Source: Desulfopila sp. IMCC35006
GTDB taxonomy: Bacteria; Desulfobacterota; Desulfobulbia; Desulfobulbales; Desulfocapsaceae
Assembly: GCF_005116645.1 (NCBI RefSeq)
Contig: NZ_SWCM01000006.1
Location: 186,001-250,000, forward strand
Reading direction: 5' to 3'
Length of the DNA stretch: 64,000 nt
Position numbers and translations under genes: made by a program. Of the stretch, positions 37,401 through 47,370 are shown in pieces (the first letter of the stretch is position 1; every line of letters begins with the position of its first letter). The notes below the pieces were generated by a model. That model searched no databases. It was not told the origin of the DNA and worked only from the letters and a program-made list of their open reading frames with translations.

Positions 37401-40400
37401 CTGCTGCCGGCCGCGAGCGTTCTGCTGCTGCTGGCATCCTGGCTCATTTCGCCGCGGATGGGCGCGTGTGCCGCACATGTTATCGGCATACAGCTGGTCT
37501 TCCATCCTCTTGCTCAGCCCTTCACCATGGCCACTACCATAAAAGGATTAAAATATTTTGACCTCCGACAGTTGGGCCATGACATCCTGCGGGCGATAAC
37601 CGACGCCGCCCTGCTCCCGCACCAGGCGGCAGTGACCCTGGATGCCATTGCCAGGGTCGGCTACCGTCGGTTGATTTCCGGGCGCCGACTGCTGCAGTGG
37701 ACAGCCCAGGCAACCATTTTGAGTGGACGCAGGCGGGGAGACGGTGCACGGAGACAGTCCCTCTTCGTAGCGGGACTCACATTCGGCAGCCTGTTCAGCA
37801 TCGCCGTGACCTGTACCCTCTACTTTTTGACACCAAAAAGCCTGCTGCTTGCCGCTCCCTGGCTCGGCCTGTGGTTTTTCTCTCCACTGATCGGCTGGTT
37901 TTTGAATCTGCGTCCCGTCGAACTAAAAATCGACCGCCCTCTGCCGGAGGCGGACCACCGTCTGCTCAGACAGGTCGCCAGGCGGACCTGGCACTTCTTT
38001 TCAGCATTTGTCGGCGACAGTACTTCATGGCTGCCGCCGGACAATTACCAGGTTGCCTATCAGGATCGCCTGGCCATGCGGACAAGTCCGACCAATATCG
38101 GCCTCTGGATGGCCAGCACCATGGGTGCTTATGATTCCGGCTACCTCACCATTGACCAGGTCTTGAGCCGTTTGACCGACACCATGGCGACAATCGGCCG
38201 CCTGGACAAGTATCAAGGACATCTCCTCAACTGGTATGATTTAGAGACGCTGACCCCTTTGGAACCTCGTTATGTCTCGACCGTCGACAACGGCAACCTG
38301 CTTGGCGCCCTCTGGGCCTTGCGGCAGGGTCTCGAAGAACTGGTTCGCGATCCGCTTATTGATCGCAAATCTTTTACCGGATTAGCCGATGCCGGCGAAG
38401 TACTGAAAGAGGTAATGATCCGGAATGAGTTGGTTGATTTCAATCACCGGGCCCTTGACGCACTTCTGACAGACTGGAATGCTTCCCCGTCCTCCCTGAA
38501 TGAGTTGCTGCATGACTTGGAACGAATGGCAGCCGATGTCGAAACAGTAGTTATCGCCGCGACAAACATACCATGGGCCAAAGAACTGGCTGATCAGTCG
38601 ACTGCATGGCAATCCCTTGCCGAGCGCTATCTCGTCTGGACTCGTATCCTTGCCGAAAAATCGGCTGTGGAACTTGCCTTGCTGGGTGAGGCTGCCGTAT
38701 TGGCCATCGACAAGGATCTCTCCCGGGCACCATCGCTCCTCGATCTGGCTCAGGGGAATAGTGATTCGATCGGGCTTCTGAGAAAAATTCGACAAAAATC
38801 TCCGGATACCTGCCCTGCCCTCACCGCCTGGCTCGACCGTGTTATTGATGCTTTTGCCACCGCGCAATGGCTGGCCGGAGAAACAATGGCGGTAGCCGAA
38901 CAGTTGATGACAGACATTGACAGCCTGGCATCCGCAATGGACATGCGTTTTCTCTACGACCCCAGTCGCAAACTATTTGCTATCGGCTATAACGTTTCCA
39001 CCAGCCGTCTTGATGGCTCCAGTTACGACCTGCTGGCCAGCGAGTCACGACTCGGCAGTTTCGTCGCCATTGCCCGGGGCGACGTCCCGCTGGAACACTG
39101 GTTCACCCTCAGTCGGCCTTACGGTGCAGTCGGTGGGCGGCGGGTGTTGCTCAGCTGGACCGGCACCATGTTCGAATATCTGATGCCGCTGCTCTTCCAG
39201 CACTCCTACCCCCATTCCCTGCTCGACAAGGCGGCGGGAGATGCGGTGGCGATCCAGATCGCCTACGGTCGCACTCATGGAGTGCCCTGGGGCATTTCCG
39301 AGTCCGCCTACGCCGATCTGGATCTGGACAAGACCTATCAATACAAGGCCTTTGGCGTTCCGACCCTCGGCCTGAAACGCGGCATGGAAGAACAGCCGGT
39401 CGTCGCCGCTTACGCCTCTCTGCTGGCATTGAACCAGGCGCCAGGTGCGGTATTGCGGAATATGAAACGGTTGAACAGTCTCGGTTTGCTCGGCGATTAC
39501 GGCTACTTCGAAGCAATGGATTTCAGCCGCCAGCCGCAGCGCGATCATTCCAGCAAAGTCCTGAAACACGGAGTAATCGTCGAGACCTATATGGCCCACC
39601 ACCAGGGCATGTCTTTCCTGGCCCTCACCAATTTCCTCCATGACAACCCGTTCCCGCGTCGATTCCACAGCGACACGCGGGTCCGTGCCTTCGAGGCACT
39701 GCTCCAGGAACGCATCCCGACCCTGCCACCGATTCACCTTATCTCGATCCGGCAAAGCGAACCTCAGCTACTGGCTGTCGACCTGGTCGCCCCGGCAGGC
39801 ACCACCATTACCACCCCCCACACCAGCCTGCCCAGAGCGCTGCTGCTCAGCAATGGCCGTTACGGGCTGATGATTACCAACAACGGCGGCGGATACAGTC
39901 AGTGGGGCAGCCGAGAACTTACCCGCTGGCGATCCGATCCGACCTGCGATACCCAGGGAACTTTCTGCTATATCCATGAGGTCGACACCGATCGCCTCTG
40001 GTCGACGACCTATCATCCGGTTGGTGGCAAGGTGGACGGGTACTCGGTCGACTTTTCCCTCGACCGGGCGGTATTCAGGCGAACCGACAACTCCATTTCC
40101 TGCGAAACCGAGATCATCGTCTCCCCGGAAGATGATGTGGAAATTCGACGGATCACCCTGGTCAACCACTCCGTTCAGGCCCGCCGTCTCAACCTTACCA
40201 GCTTTGCCGAACTGGCTATGGCGCCGCATAACGCCGATCTCCAGCACCCGGCCTTCAACAAGCTCTTCATACAGACCGAGGCTGTTCCGGAGCATGACGC
40301 GCTGCTGGCCTGGCGGCGGTCAAGGGGCGAAAACGATCCACCCCTCTATGTTGCTCATTCTCTGATACTTCAAGGAAAAGAAGGCGTGAAACGGGAAGGA

Positions 40401-43400
40401 CAGGCATGGCAGTTTGAGACCGACCGGGCTCATTTCATCGGCCGCGGCCGGACACTGGTACGGCCCATGGGGGCAATGCAGGATCTCACCGGCAGCCAGG
40501 GTTTTGTCCTCGATCCGATTCTCAGCCTGCGAAAAAACATCACTCTTGCGCCAGGCGGACGCATCCAGGTCCATCTGCTGCTCGCCGCCGGGGCAGGCCG
40601 GGAACAGGTGCTTTTGCTGCTTGATAAATATGGTGGTCCCCATGACACCGAGCGGGCCATGGATTTTGCCTGGCATTCAGCCCAACAGCAGTTACAGATG
40701 CTACGCATCCAGTCGGACGACGCCCGAAGATTCCAGCAACTGGCAAGTCACCTGCTCTTTCCCAATTCGCTGCTGCGCGCTTCCGCCAGACGACTTGCTG
40801 AAAATCACAAAGGTCAGGCCGGCTTGTGGCCGTATGGTATCTCAGGCGACCGGCCAATGGTCCTCATCACCATTAGTGAAGCACGGGAGATCGCTCTTGT
40901 CCGACAGATGCTCCAGGCGCACACCTATCTCCAGATGCATGGCTTATCATTTGATCTGATAATCCTCAACGAAGAGGCGGGAAGTTATCAACAACCGCTC
41001 CAGGAAAGACTGGAACAGCTGATTCAGAGCCATACTCTTTCATCTACGATGGAGCAGCCGGGGGCGATTTTTCTCAGAAGCCTGGCGCAAATCCCGGAGG
41101 TAGATCAGAAGCTTCTCAAGGCGGCAGCATCTGTTGTCCTGGTCGCAGCCCGCGGCCCCCTTCCCCAGCAATTGGGAGTGCCGGTGGAGATACCGGAACT
41201 GTTGGAGAGACTCACGAAAAAGCATGGCCGCCCACAGCCTTCTGCCCCGCTGCCCTTTATGGAACTGAACTATTTCAACAGCCTCGGCGGCTTTACCCCG
41301 GACGGCCGGGAATATGCGATCTATCTCGGCCCCGGCACCAGCACCCCGGCCCCCTGGGTCAACGTTATGGCCAACCCGACCTTCGGCACCATGGTCAGCG
41401 AGACGGGGTCCGGCTTCACCTGGTATGGCAACAGCCAGCGCAACCGGTTGACCGGCTGGTCAAACGACCCGGTGCTGGATCCGGCTTCCGAGGCGCTGTA
41501 TATCCGCGACGAGGACAGTGGCACCTACTGGTCGCCAACCGCGACACCGATCCGCGAAGAACCCGCCTACAGGGCCAGGCATGGAGCCGGCTATACGGTC
41601 TTTGAACATAACAGCAACGGGATCGAACAGGAGCTGACCGTCTTCGTTCCGGTGGATGAGAAAGGCGGCAGCCCGGTCAAGCTCCAGCGCCTGCAGCTCA
41701 TCAACGGTTCCTCAGCCAAGCGCAGGCTGTCGATTACTTATTATGTAGAGTTGACTCTCGGGGAAAACCGCGAAACCACCCAGATGCATATCTCTACCCA
41801 CTGGGATGAAGAGACTTGTGCAATGCTGGTCAAAAATCACTATCATCCAGAGTATGGCGATCGGGTCACCTTTGTGGCCATCACTCCGGAGGCCGAATCA
41901 TTCAGCGGCGACCGAACCGCCTTTATCGGCCGCAATCGTTCGTTGGCCATACCAATAGCCATGGAGCTGACCAAACTTTCCGGGCGGGTCGGGGCCGGGC
42001 TGGATCCCTGTGCGGCTCTCCAGGTCACCTTCACCATGGCACCGGGCGAACACCGATGTATCACCTGCATGCTGGGCCAGGCCGAATCGACTGCTCAGGC
42101 CCGGGAAATTGTACTTCGCTACCGCGAGGATCATGCCGTGGCGGACGCTCTGCAGAAGACCAAATCCTGGTGGAATGAGCTGCTCGGGACCATTGAAGTA
42201 CACACCCCGGAACTGGCCGCCGACCTCCTTATCAACCGCTGGCTGCAGTACCAGTCCCTCAGCTGCCGACTCTGGGGCCGCTCCGCTTTCTATCAGTCGG
42301 GCGGTGCATTCGGTTTTCGCGATCAGCTTCAGGATGTCATGGCCTTTTGCTATGCCAGGCCCGAAATTGCGCGCGACCAGATCCTGCTGGCGGCGAGCCG
42401 GCAGTTCACTGAAGGGGATGTCCAGCACTGGTGGCATGAACCGGCCGGTGCTGGAATTCGCTCCCGTATTTCCGACGATCTGCTCTGGCTGCCCTATGTG
42501 GTCGCACACTATGTCCGTACCACCGGAGACACGGATATTCTCCTGGCGGAGATCCCCTTCCTGCAGGGTGGTTTGCTGGCAGACGACCAGCATGAACTCT
42601 TCTCCACCCCTGATATCACTCAGGAACATGCCACACTCTTTGAACACTGCCGGCGCGCTGTCAACCGCGGTCTGACGGCCGGGCCCCACGGTCTGCCATT
42701 GATGGGCACGGGAGACTGGAACGATGGCATGAATCTGGTCGGTGCCAAAGGAAAGGGAGAGAGTGTCTGGCTTGCATGGTTCCTCTGCGATTGTTTACAG
42801 GGAATGGCTGAGCTGGCAACTTTGATGCAGCAGCCGGAACTGAGTCAGGCTTATCGGGAGAAAAGATCTGTCCTCGCAGCGCAGGTCGAAAAATCCGCCT
42901 GGGACGGCGCCTGGTATCTGCGTGGCACCTTCGATGACGGCACCCCGCTCGGATCAAACAGGAATTCTGAGGCCAGGATCGATTCCCTGCCCCAATCCTG
43001 GGCATGGTTGTCAGGCGTGGCCGATCCCAAACGGGCCGGAGAGGCTATGGAATCGGCCTGGCACCATCTCGTTCATGAGGATGAAGGGCTGACGCTGCTC
43101 TTTACCCCACCTTTTGATCACTCGGAACCCTCGCCCGGCTATATCAGAGGATACCCGCCGGGAGTACGCGAAAACGGCGGCCAGTATACCCATGCCGCCC
43201 TGTGGATGGCCATGGCCATGGCCCGTCAAGGCGATGGCGAGCGCGCTGCAGGATTGCTGCGCCTGCTCAACCCGATCGAGCACACCCGCGATGCAAAGGC
43301 GGTCTGGGACTACGTTGTCGAACCCTATGTGGTCACCGCCGATGTCTACCGATTGCCCGGGCGAATCGGCCGGGGCGGATGGTCCTGGTACACCGGGTCG

Positions 43401-43685
43401 GCGGCATGGATGTACCGGGCCTGGATCGAAGAGGTTCTTGGTCTCAAGGTACGGGGGAATCGTATGGAAATTGACCCGGTTATCCCGGCGACCTGGCCTC
43501 GCTTCAGCCTCAATTACCGGCATGATGAGACAACCTATGCGATCGAGGTGGAAAATCCTTCCGGTTGTGAGCGCGGCGTAATCTGGGTGGAGATGGATGG
43601 AAGACGCGTGGTCGATGAGGTTATCCTGCTGGAACGGGAACTGGTCAAACATCGGGTCATCGTTATGATGGGGCAATCGACCTGA
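34476..43685 (+). CDS. ndvB: Cyclic beta-1,2-glucan synthase (NdvB/ChvB type)
   Basis: 3069 residues. An inner-membrane enzyme that starts, elongates and cyclises beta-1,2-glucan from UDP-glucose; the product is an osmoregulated periplasmic glucan. The start is TTG with AAAAGGA 6 nt upstream. Order: membrane helices (about 55-110); GT84 glycosyltransferase with TLDSDTQLP (Asp about 783) and KRAHRWIRGDW (about 927), inside helices near 555-615 and 980-1040; a glycoamylase-type domain (YDLLASESRLGSF near 1517); two GH94-like phosphorylase regions (from about 1805 and 2270) with GTGDWNDGMNL (catalytic Asp about 2746), which set chain length. The first 35 residues resemble the short stress-protein fold (ARKALLELTKKGF). 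In Agrobacterium and Brucella such glucans protect against hypo-osmotic stress; here a sigma54 promoter with paired activator sites controls it. Confidence 0.95.
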   Translation: MSRTIIRGYYAKQDEARKALLELTKKGFSAAVLMQKGVNGATQTVDPFCRRRAARAGLVAILSGGTGTVICLFLHWLQWFTGGDIFIFPTVILMWAIIGGLAVLALFRREKFGVTRSIIRNHARWLVPGESVLILNVPVDLLPIAMVLLRECGDTPPALFVLHAGRERRLEARGQTEKLSPTQILEHARRHASEQQVDQNPCPNTGLLKRIRQTRHWLRQVCVDLAAASRLEQKATPAADWILDNEYILEENARDVLLNLPRRFFQQLPSLASEPYRGLPCIYGLAKNLVGHMDLHLDRENIIAFLDAHQSVRTLTIGELWAIPQMLRIALIESIQSLAVTALADLRDRQLADFWANRLIAANRHDSNQLFAFLSELTVSETKPSPYFGVQMIGLLYDEAAALSPVQNWLERTLKTPLHDLHQRELNRQTRDQLTCGNAFTSLRHLALLDWREIFEKLNRVEQILRFDPSGNYPGMDFATRDRCRGAVEAIALAAGQPEEEIAAHVIKLAKEAMGAKGDNERRSHVVTWLIGEGRADLGQLLSFREAYHYRFLAWIYAHHTTVYFFTIGFFFTLFLMLVTGFALHPGLGAAGSSPAAFFGLLLLLVIPLSQLAIEVVNYLITRFLPPRPLAKMDFADSGIPDSCRTLVVVPMMLTDSETIRSEVEKLEIRYLANKETNLLFSLFSDYIDADAVSLQGDSLLLKDAKEHIEALNQRHENGRFFLFHRERTWSESEQKYIGWERKRGKLEDLNRFIDGTRPENAPVLIHVGNPDHLANVRFIITLDSDTQLPHATARRMVETLAHPLNQPRFDDSGRIVAGSYTIIQPRVSPTLTSTSISNFSRLFADAVGIDPYTAAISDVYQDLSGEGSYQGKGIYDVRAFSRILSGRFPENWILSHDLIEGAHVRVGLASDIELFDDFPQGYQSYAKRAHRWIRGDWQIAGWIFPRVPQADGSRGPNPLSPLNRWKIIDNLRRSLLPAASVLLLLASWLISPRMGACAAHVIGIQLVFHPLAQPFTMATTIKGLKYFDLRQLGHDILRAITDAALLPHQAAVTLDAIARVGYRRLISGRRLLQWTAQATILSGRRRGDGARRQSLFVAGLTFGSLFSIAVTCTLYFLTPKSLLLAAPWLGLWFFSPLIGWFLNLRPVELKIDRPLPEADHRLLRQVARRTWHFFSAFVGDSTSWLPPDNYQVAYQDRLAMRTSPTNIGLWMASTMGAYDSGYLTIDQVLSRLTDTMATIGRLDKYQGHLLNWYDLETLTPLEPRYVSTVDNGNLLGALWALRQGLEELVRDPLIDRKSFTGLADAGEVLKEVMIRNELVDFNHRALDALLTDWNASPSSLNELLHDLERMAADVETVVIAATNIPWAKELADQSTAWQSLAERYLVWTRILAEKSAVELALLGEAAVLAIDKDLSRAPSLLDLAQGNSDSIGLLRKIRQKSPDTCPALTAWLDRVIDAFATAQWLAGETMAVAEQLMTDIDSLASAMDMRFLYDPSRKLFAIGYNVSTSRLDGSSYDLLASESRLGSFVAIARGDVPLEHWFTLSRPYGAVGGRRVLLSWTGTMFEYLMPLLFQHSYPHSLLDKAAGDAVAIQIAYGRTHGVPWGISESAYADLDLDKTYQYKAFGVPTLGLKRGMEEQPVVAAYASLLALNQAPGAVLRNMKRLNSLGLLGDYGYFEAMDFSRQPQRDHSSKVLKHGVIVETYMAHHQGMSFLALTNFLHDNPFPRRFHSDTRVRAFEALLQERIPTLPPIHLISIRQSEPQLLAVDLVAPAGTTITTPHTSLPRALLLSNGRYGLMITNNGGGYSQWGSRELTRWRSDPTCDTQGTFCYIHEVDTDRLWSTTYHPVGGKVDGYSVDFSLDRAVFRRTDNSISCETEIIVSPEDDVEIRRITLVNHSVQARRLNLTSFAELAMAPHNADLQHPAFNKLFIQTEAVPEHDALLAWRRSRGENDPPLYVAHSLILQGKEGVKREGQAWQFETDRAHFIGRGRTLVRPMGAMQDLTGSQGFVLDPILSLRKNITLAPGGRIQVHLLLAAGAGREQVLLLLDKYGGPHDTERAMDFAWHSAQQQLQMLRIQSDDARRFQQLASHLLFPNSLLRASARRLAENHKGQAGLWPYGISGDRPMVLITISEAREIALVRQMLQAHTYLQMHGLSFDLIILNEEAGSYQQPLQERLEQLIQSHTLSSTMEQPGAIFLRSLAQIPEVDQKLLKAAASVVLVAARGPLPQQLGVPVEIPELLERLTKKHGRPQPSAPLPFMELNYFNSLGGFTPDGREYAIYLGPGTSTPAPWVNVMANPTFGTMVSETGSGFTWYGNSQRNRLTGWSNDPVLDPASEALYIRDEDSGTYWSPTATPIREEPAYRARHGAGYTVFEHNSNGIEQELTVFVPVDEKGGSPVKLQRLQLINGSSAKRRLSITYYVELTLGENRETTQMHISTHWDEETCAMLVKNHYHPEYGDRVTFVAITPEAESFSGDRTAFIGRNRSLAIPIAMELTKLSGRVGAGLDPCAALQVTFTMAPGEHRCITCMLGQAESTAQAREIVLRYREDHAVADALQKTKSWWNELLGTIEVHTPELAADLLINRWLQYQSLSCRLWGRSAFYQSGGAFGFRDQLQDVMAFCYARPEIARDQILLAASRQFTEGDVQHWWHEPAGAGIRSRISDDLLWLPYVVAHYVRTTGDTDILLAEIPFLQGGLLADDQHELFSTPDITQEHATLFEHCRRAVNRGLTAGPHGLPLMGTGDWNDGMNLVGAKGKGESVWLAWFLCDCLQGMAELATLMQQPELSQAYREKRSVLAAQVEKSAWDGAWYLRGTFDDGTPLGSNRNSEARIDSLPQSWAWLSGVADPKRAGEAMESAWHHLVHEDEGLTLLFTPPFDHSEPSPGYIRGYPPGVRENGGQYTHAALWMAMAMARQGDGERAAGLLRLLNPIEHTRDAKAVWDYVVEPYVVTADVYRLPGRIGRGGWSWYTGSAAWMYRAWIEEVLGLKVRGNRMEIDPVIPATWPRFSLNYRHDETTYAIEVENPSGCERGVIWVEMDGRRVVDEVILLERELVKHRVIVMMGQST

Positions 43686-43961
43686 CCCGTGGAAGCTGCC
43701 ATCGATCTTCCAAAAACTTACAGACTTTCCGCATAGCGTTCGCCTACTGCTAGCCAGCAGCCTGGCCACGCACCAGGTCGTCAGGCCGCAGGGGACGCAT
43801 CGCCTGGAAAACCATGGCAAGCAGGGCAACTACCTTGAACAAATGGTTCCGGATCACATCACTCCAACAACGACGTCTTGAGTTCCGGAATTTATGTGCA
43901 AGATTTAAATGATAACCACTTTTACTGTGTCATCTGATCGATATCGTCTCCCTGTCATTCA

Positions 43962-43993
43962 GGTCATATATGACCACTTGGGCATATATGACC
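43962..43993. promoter_or_regulatory. Paired palindromic activator sites upstream of the CheB-CheR hybrid
   Basis: GGTCATATATGACC (perfect) at 43962-43975 and GGGCATATATGACC at 43980-43993, 18 bp apart, ending 100 bp before the -24/-12 element. The rest of the 540-bp gap after ndvB (43686-43960) holds no gene or terminator I can support. Confidence 0.85.
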
Positions 43994-44092
43994 TGACCTT
44001 CTGGATCAGGTTGCAACTGTCTCTTCCGTCAAATTCATAAATATTGTCGAAAAATAAAGAAGATAGATGACACAGCCGAGTACTTTGACACC

Positions 44093-44107
44093 TGGCATAA
44101 GGATTGC
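44093..44107 (+). promoter_or_regulatory. Sigma54-type -24/-12 promoter of the CheB-CheR hybrid operon
   Basis: TGGCAT-AAGGA-TTGC then TTT. It differs from the csbD promoter at two spacer positions. It is 121 bp before the start of the hybrid gene. Confidence 0.8.
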
Positions 44108-44227
44108 TTTGTAAAGAGAAGAGAGCGCCCCCTCCAACTGTGACGGTCTGCATCGGCAAACAAATAAGCAGTGGATAGTATAATTCCCGGGGAATTTCAT
44201 GGCCATTAAGGGAAAAAAACTTAAAAA

Positions 44228-47095
44228 ATGAACACCACAGAGTCGTCCTCAAAATCGATACGATTATTGCCGCCCAAGCAATCCGGCGGTGCTGCAGCCT
44301 CGGAGAAAGAGATAACGCAAGCGAACGTCGAATCGGTGAAACAATTCCCCATCGTCGGCATCGGTGCCTCAGCCGGTGGACTGGCAGCCTTTGAGGCCTT
44401 CTTCTCGGGTATGCCAGCGGTAACCGATCCCAACATGGCCTTTGTCCTGGTACAGCATTTAGCCCCGGACCATAAAAGCATCCTTACCGGTCTCATCCAG
44501 CGCTATACCCGCATGCAGGTCTCCGAGGTCAAGGATGGGATGGAGGTGCATCCGAACTGTGCCTATATCATCCCGCCGGGTAAGGACATGGCCTTTCTGA
44601 ACGGCACCCTTCGATTACTCGAACCTTCCGCGCCTCGCGGTCAGCGACTGCCTATCGATTTTTTCTTCAGATCGCTGGCCAGGGATCAGCGGGAAAGGGC
44701 CATATGTATTGTCCTTTCCGGCACCGGCAGCGACGGCACCCTGGGCATTCGGGCAATTAAAGGCGAGGGTGGCATGGCCATGGCACAATCCCCCAACACC
44801 ACCGAATATGACGGCATGCCGAAGAGTGCCATCGCCACAGGTCTGATTGACTATGAGCTGCCGCCGGTTGAGATGGCTGTTCAGCTCATGGCCTATGCAG
44901 CGCACGCCTTCACCGGGCCGGCCAAACGATCTCCGCCTGCATCGACAGAGGATGCAAACACCAGGCAAACGATATTCAATGTGCTGCGCAAGGTGACCGG
45001 ACACGATTTCTCCCAATACAAACAAAGTACGATTAATCGCCGCCTTGAAAGACGGCTGGCCGTCCACCAGATCGAAACGATGGATGACTACGCCAGGTAT
45101 CTGCAGCAGACTCCCGCCGAGGTGGAAGCACTCTTCTCCGACCTGTTAATCGGCGTGACCAGTTTCTTCCGCGATTCTTTACCGTTCAAGTCTCTTGAAA
45201 AAAAAATCATCCCCAAACTCTTTGCCGACCGATCCGTAAGCGACACCGTCCGGGTCTGGTCACTGGGCTGCTCGACCGGCGAAGAGACCTACTCCCTGGC
45301 CATTCTGCTGCAGGAGCATCTGAATACACTCAGGCAGAGCTACACGGTGCAGATTTTCGCCACCGATATCGACAGCAGGGCAATCGCCACGGCCCGTGCC
45401 GGCCTCTATCCGGCCAGCATCGCCGCGGATGTCTCCCCTGATCGGTTGGCTCGTTATTTTTCCATCGAACCCGATAATACCACTTACCGCATCCACAAAG
45501 GCATACGGGATATGGTGATCTTTTCCGAGCAGGATGTCATCAAGGATCCACCGTTTTCAAAGCTCGACCTCATCAGCTGCCGCAACCTCCTTATTTACAT
45601 GAGTTCCAACCTGCAAAAAAAAATCATCCCCCTTTTTCATTATGCACTCAAACCGGGCGGTTTTCTTTTCCTGGGTTCTTCGGAAACTGCAGGGGATTGT
45701 GGCGATATGTTTGCCGTATTTGATAAAAAAGCCAAATTCTATCGCCGCAGACAGGTGATAACCAGCGCTTATCGAGCTCCCCTGGGCCACAATTTTCCCA
45801 CCAGGGCGGTTGAAGATAGTATCCAGCCACAACCGGCCTGGAAGAAATATGGTATCGGTAAGATGTCTTTGCGCGAGCTGACCGAGCAGGCACTGCTGCA
45901 GCAGGTAGCCCCCACCGGGGCACTTGTCAACGGTCGCGGCGATATCCTCTATCTCCATGGACGCACCGGGATGTACCTGGAACCACCCCCGGGGAAGACC
46001 GCCGTCAATAATATCCTGGAGATGGCTCGCGATGGGCTGCAGCACGAATTGGCTTCGGCTCTGCACAATACATCGACAACACAGGAGATTTCATATCGCA
46101 CCGGTTTACGGGTCAAAAGCCATGATGCTTTCATGACGGTCAATCTGACCGTCAGCCCGATGATTACCGGTCCGACAACGTCAACCGAGGTCCCTCTCTA
46201 TCTGGTTATTCTCGAGGAAGTGGTCCCGGCGGAAGACGACACGTTTACCGACGCTGAGAGATCCACCCCTTCAGCGGAACTCGATGCAAGCGTGTATATT
46301 GCCTCGCTCAGGCATGAACTGCGAGCCAAGGAACAATTCCTGCAAACAGCCAACGAAGAGCTTAAATCCTCCATTGAGGAAATGCAATCAATCAACGAAG
46401 AACTGCAGTCCGCCAATGAAGAACTGGAGACCTCCAAGGAAGAACTCCAGTCGACCAACGAGGAACTCGCCACCGTCAATGCCGAACTGCAGAGCAATGT
46501 CGCGGATCTGACCAGAGCGAACAACGACATGAATAATATGGTGGCCGGCACCGGCATCGGTACGGTCTTTGTCGATCACCTCATGCGCATCCTCCGTTTT
46601 ACCCCTGACATTACCCGGATCATCAACCTGATTAAGACCGATGTGGGGCGGCCCATCGGCCATATTGTCTGTAATTTGACAGGATATGACTACTTTGCCG
46701 CTGATGTACAGGCCGTGCTGGATAACCTGGTTCCCAAGGAGAAAGATGTGCAGACAGTCGAGGGACTCTGGTACACCATGCGCATTCACCCCTACCGCAC
46801 CATCGACAATGTGATCGAAGGGGCGGTGATCAGCTTTTTCGACATCACCGAACGTAAACGGGTGGAAGATGCCCTGCAAAAAGCCTTTGATGAAATCCGC
46901 ACCCTGCGGGGCATCATCCCGATCTGCGCAAAATGCAAACAGATCCGTGACGACAAGGGCTTCTGGAGCCAGGTGGAAGTCTATATCCGGGACCACACCG
47001 AAGCCGAGTTCAGCCATGGCATCTGTCCGGAATGTGCGAAGGAACTTTACCCCGATTATGACCTGGAACCCGGTGGTACAGGTGACCCGTCATAA
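44228..47095 (+). CDS. CheB-CheR-PAS chemosensory-like hybrid with C-terminal cysteine motif
   Basis: 955 residues. CheB methylesterase domain (about 40-225) with GIGASAGGLAAFEAFFS, VQHLAPDHKS and SGTGSDGTLGIRAIKGEGG (Ser-His-Asp triad). CheR methyltransferase domain (about 235-500) with GVTSFFRD, WSLGCSTGEETYSLAILL and FSKLDLISCRNLLIYM. Then a long coiled coil of N/S-EEL repeats (about 680-770) and a PAS-like domain (about 775-885). The C-terminus carries CAKCKQIRDDKGFW and FSHGICPECAKELYPDYD, a four-cysteine motif also seen in the response regulator at 51352. No receptor genes are nearby, so it is likely a regulatory sensor and not a classical chemotaxis component. Start ATG has a weak ribosome-binding site. 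Confidence 0.9.
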   Translation: MNTTESSSKSIRLLPPKQSGGAAASEKEITQANVESVKQFPIVGIGASAGGLAAFEAFFSGMPAVTDPNMAFVLVQHLAPDHKSILTGLIQRYTRMQVSEVKDGMEVHPNCAYIIPPGKDMAFLNGTLRLLEPSAPRGQRLPIDFFFRSLARDQRERAICIVLSGTGSDGTLGIRAIKGEGGMAMAQSPNTTEYDGMPKSAIATGLIDYELPPVEMAVQLMAYAAHAFTGPAKRSPPASTEDANTRQTIFNVLRKVTGHDFSQYKQSTINRRLERRLAVHQIETMDDYARYLQQTPAEVEALFSDLLIGVTSFFRDSLPFKSLEKKIIPKLFADRSVSDTVRVWSLGCSTGEETYSLAILLQEHLNTLRQSYTVQIFATDIDSRAIATARAGLYPASIAADVSPDRLARYFSIEPDNTTYRIHKGIRDMVIFSEQDVIKDPPFSKLDLISCRNLLIYMSSNLQKKIIPLFHYALKPGGFLFLGSSETAGDCGDMFAVFDKKAKFYRRRQVITSAYRAPLGHNFPTRAVEDSIQPQPAWKKYGIGKMSLRELTEQALLQQVAPTGALVNGRGDILYLHGRTGMYLEPPPGKTAVNNILEMARDGLQHELASALHNTSTTQEISYRTGLRVKSHDAFMTVNLTVSPMITGPTTSTEVPLYLVILEEVVPAEDDTFTDAERSTPSAELDASVYIASLRHELRAKEQFLQTANEELKSSIEEMQSINEELQSANEELETSKEELQSTNEELATVNAELQSNVADLTRANNDMNNMVAGTGIGTVFVDHLMRILRFTPDITRIINLIKTDVGRPIGHIVCNLTGYDYFAADVQAVLDNLVPKEKDVQTVEGLWYTMRIHPYRTIDNVIEGAVISFFDITERKRVEDALQKAFDEIRTLRGIIPICAKCKQIRDDKGFWSQVEVYIRDHTEAEFSHGICPECAKELYPDYDLEPGGTGDPS

Positions 47096-47130
47096 ACGTA
47101 CACGCTCAAAACATTTCCAGGGAGGAAAAC

Positions 47131-47295
47131 ATGAACATAAACAATTTGCATCTGAGCCTCACGCCGCTGGTCTCACTGATCGCCGGCATTCTCATTCTGG
47201 TCGCGCCTCGACTGCTGAACTACATCGTTGCCATATATTTGATTGTTATCGGCCTGATCGGCCTGATCGGCGGCAGCAACTTTCATATGCGGTAA
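47131..47295 (+). CDS. DUF3096 small membrane protein
   Basis: 54 residues with GGAGGAAAAC directly before the ATG. Two helices (LTPLVSLIAGILILVAPRLL and YIVAIYLIVIGLIGLIGG) match the DUF3096 pattern. Function unknown; members often sit in stress operons. It follows the CheB-CheR hybrid by 35 bp and should share its sigma54 transcript. Confidence 0.85.
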   Translation: MNINNLHLSLTPLVSLIAGILILVAPRLLNYIVAIYLIVIGLIGLIGGSNFHMR

Positions 47296-47370
47296 TGGCA
47301 GGAGTCTCAGAGTGGATTTTTTGGGGTACCTTTTATCGTAATTTACATTTTTCCCGTTAAGGTTGAAATC

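Noticed and set aside
36579-37505. Long minus-strand ORFs inside the cyclic glucan synthase gene
   Set aside because: Shadows of a high-GC reading frame; the plus strand has clear GT84 motifs throughout.
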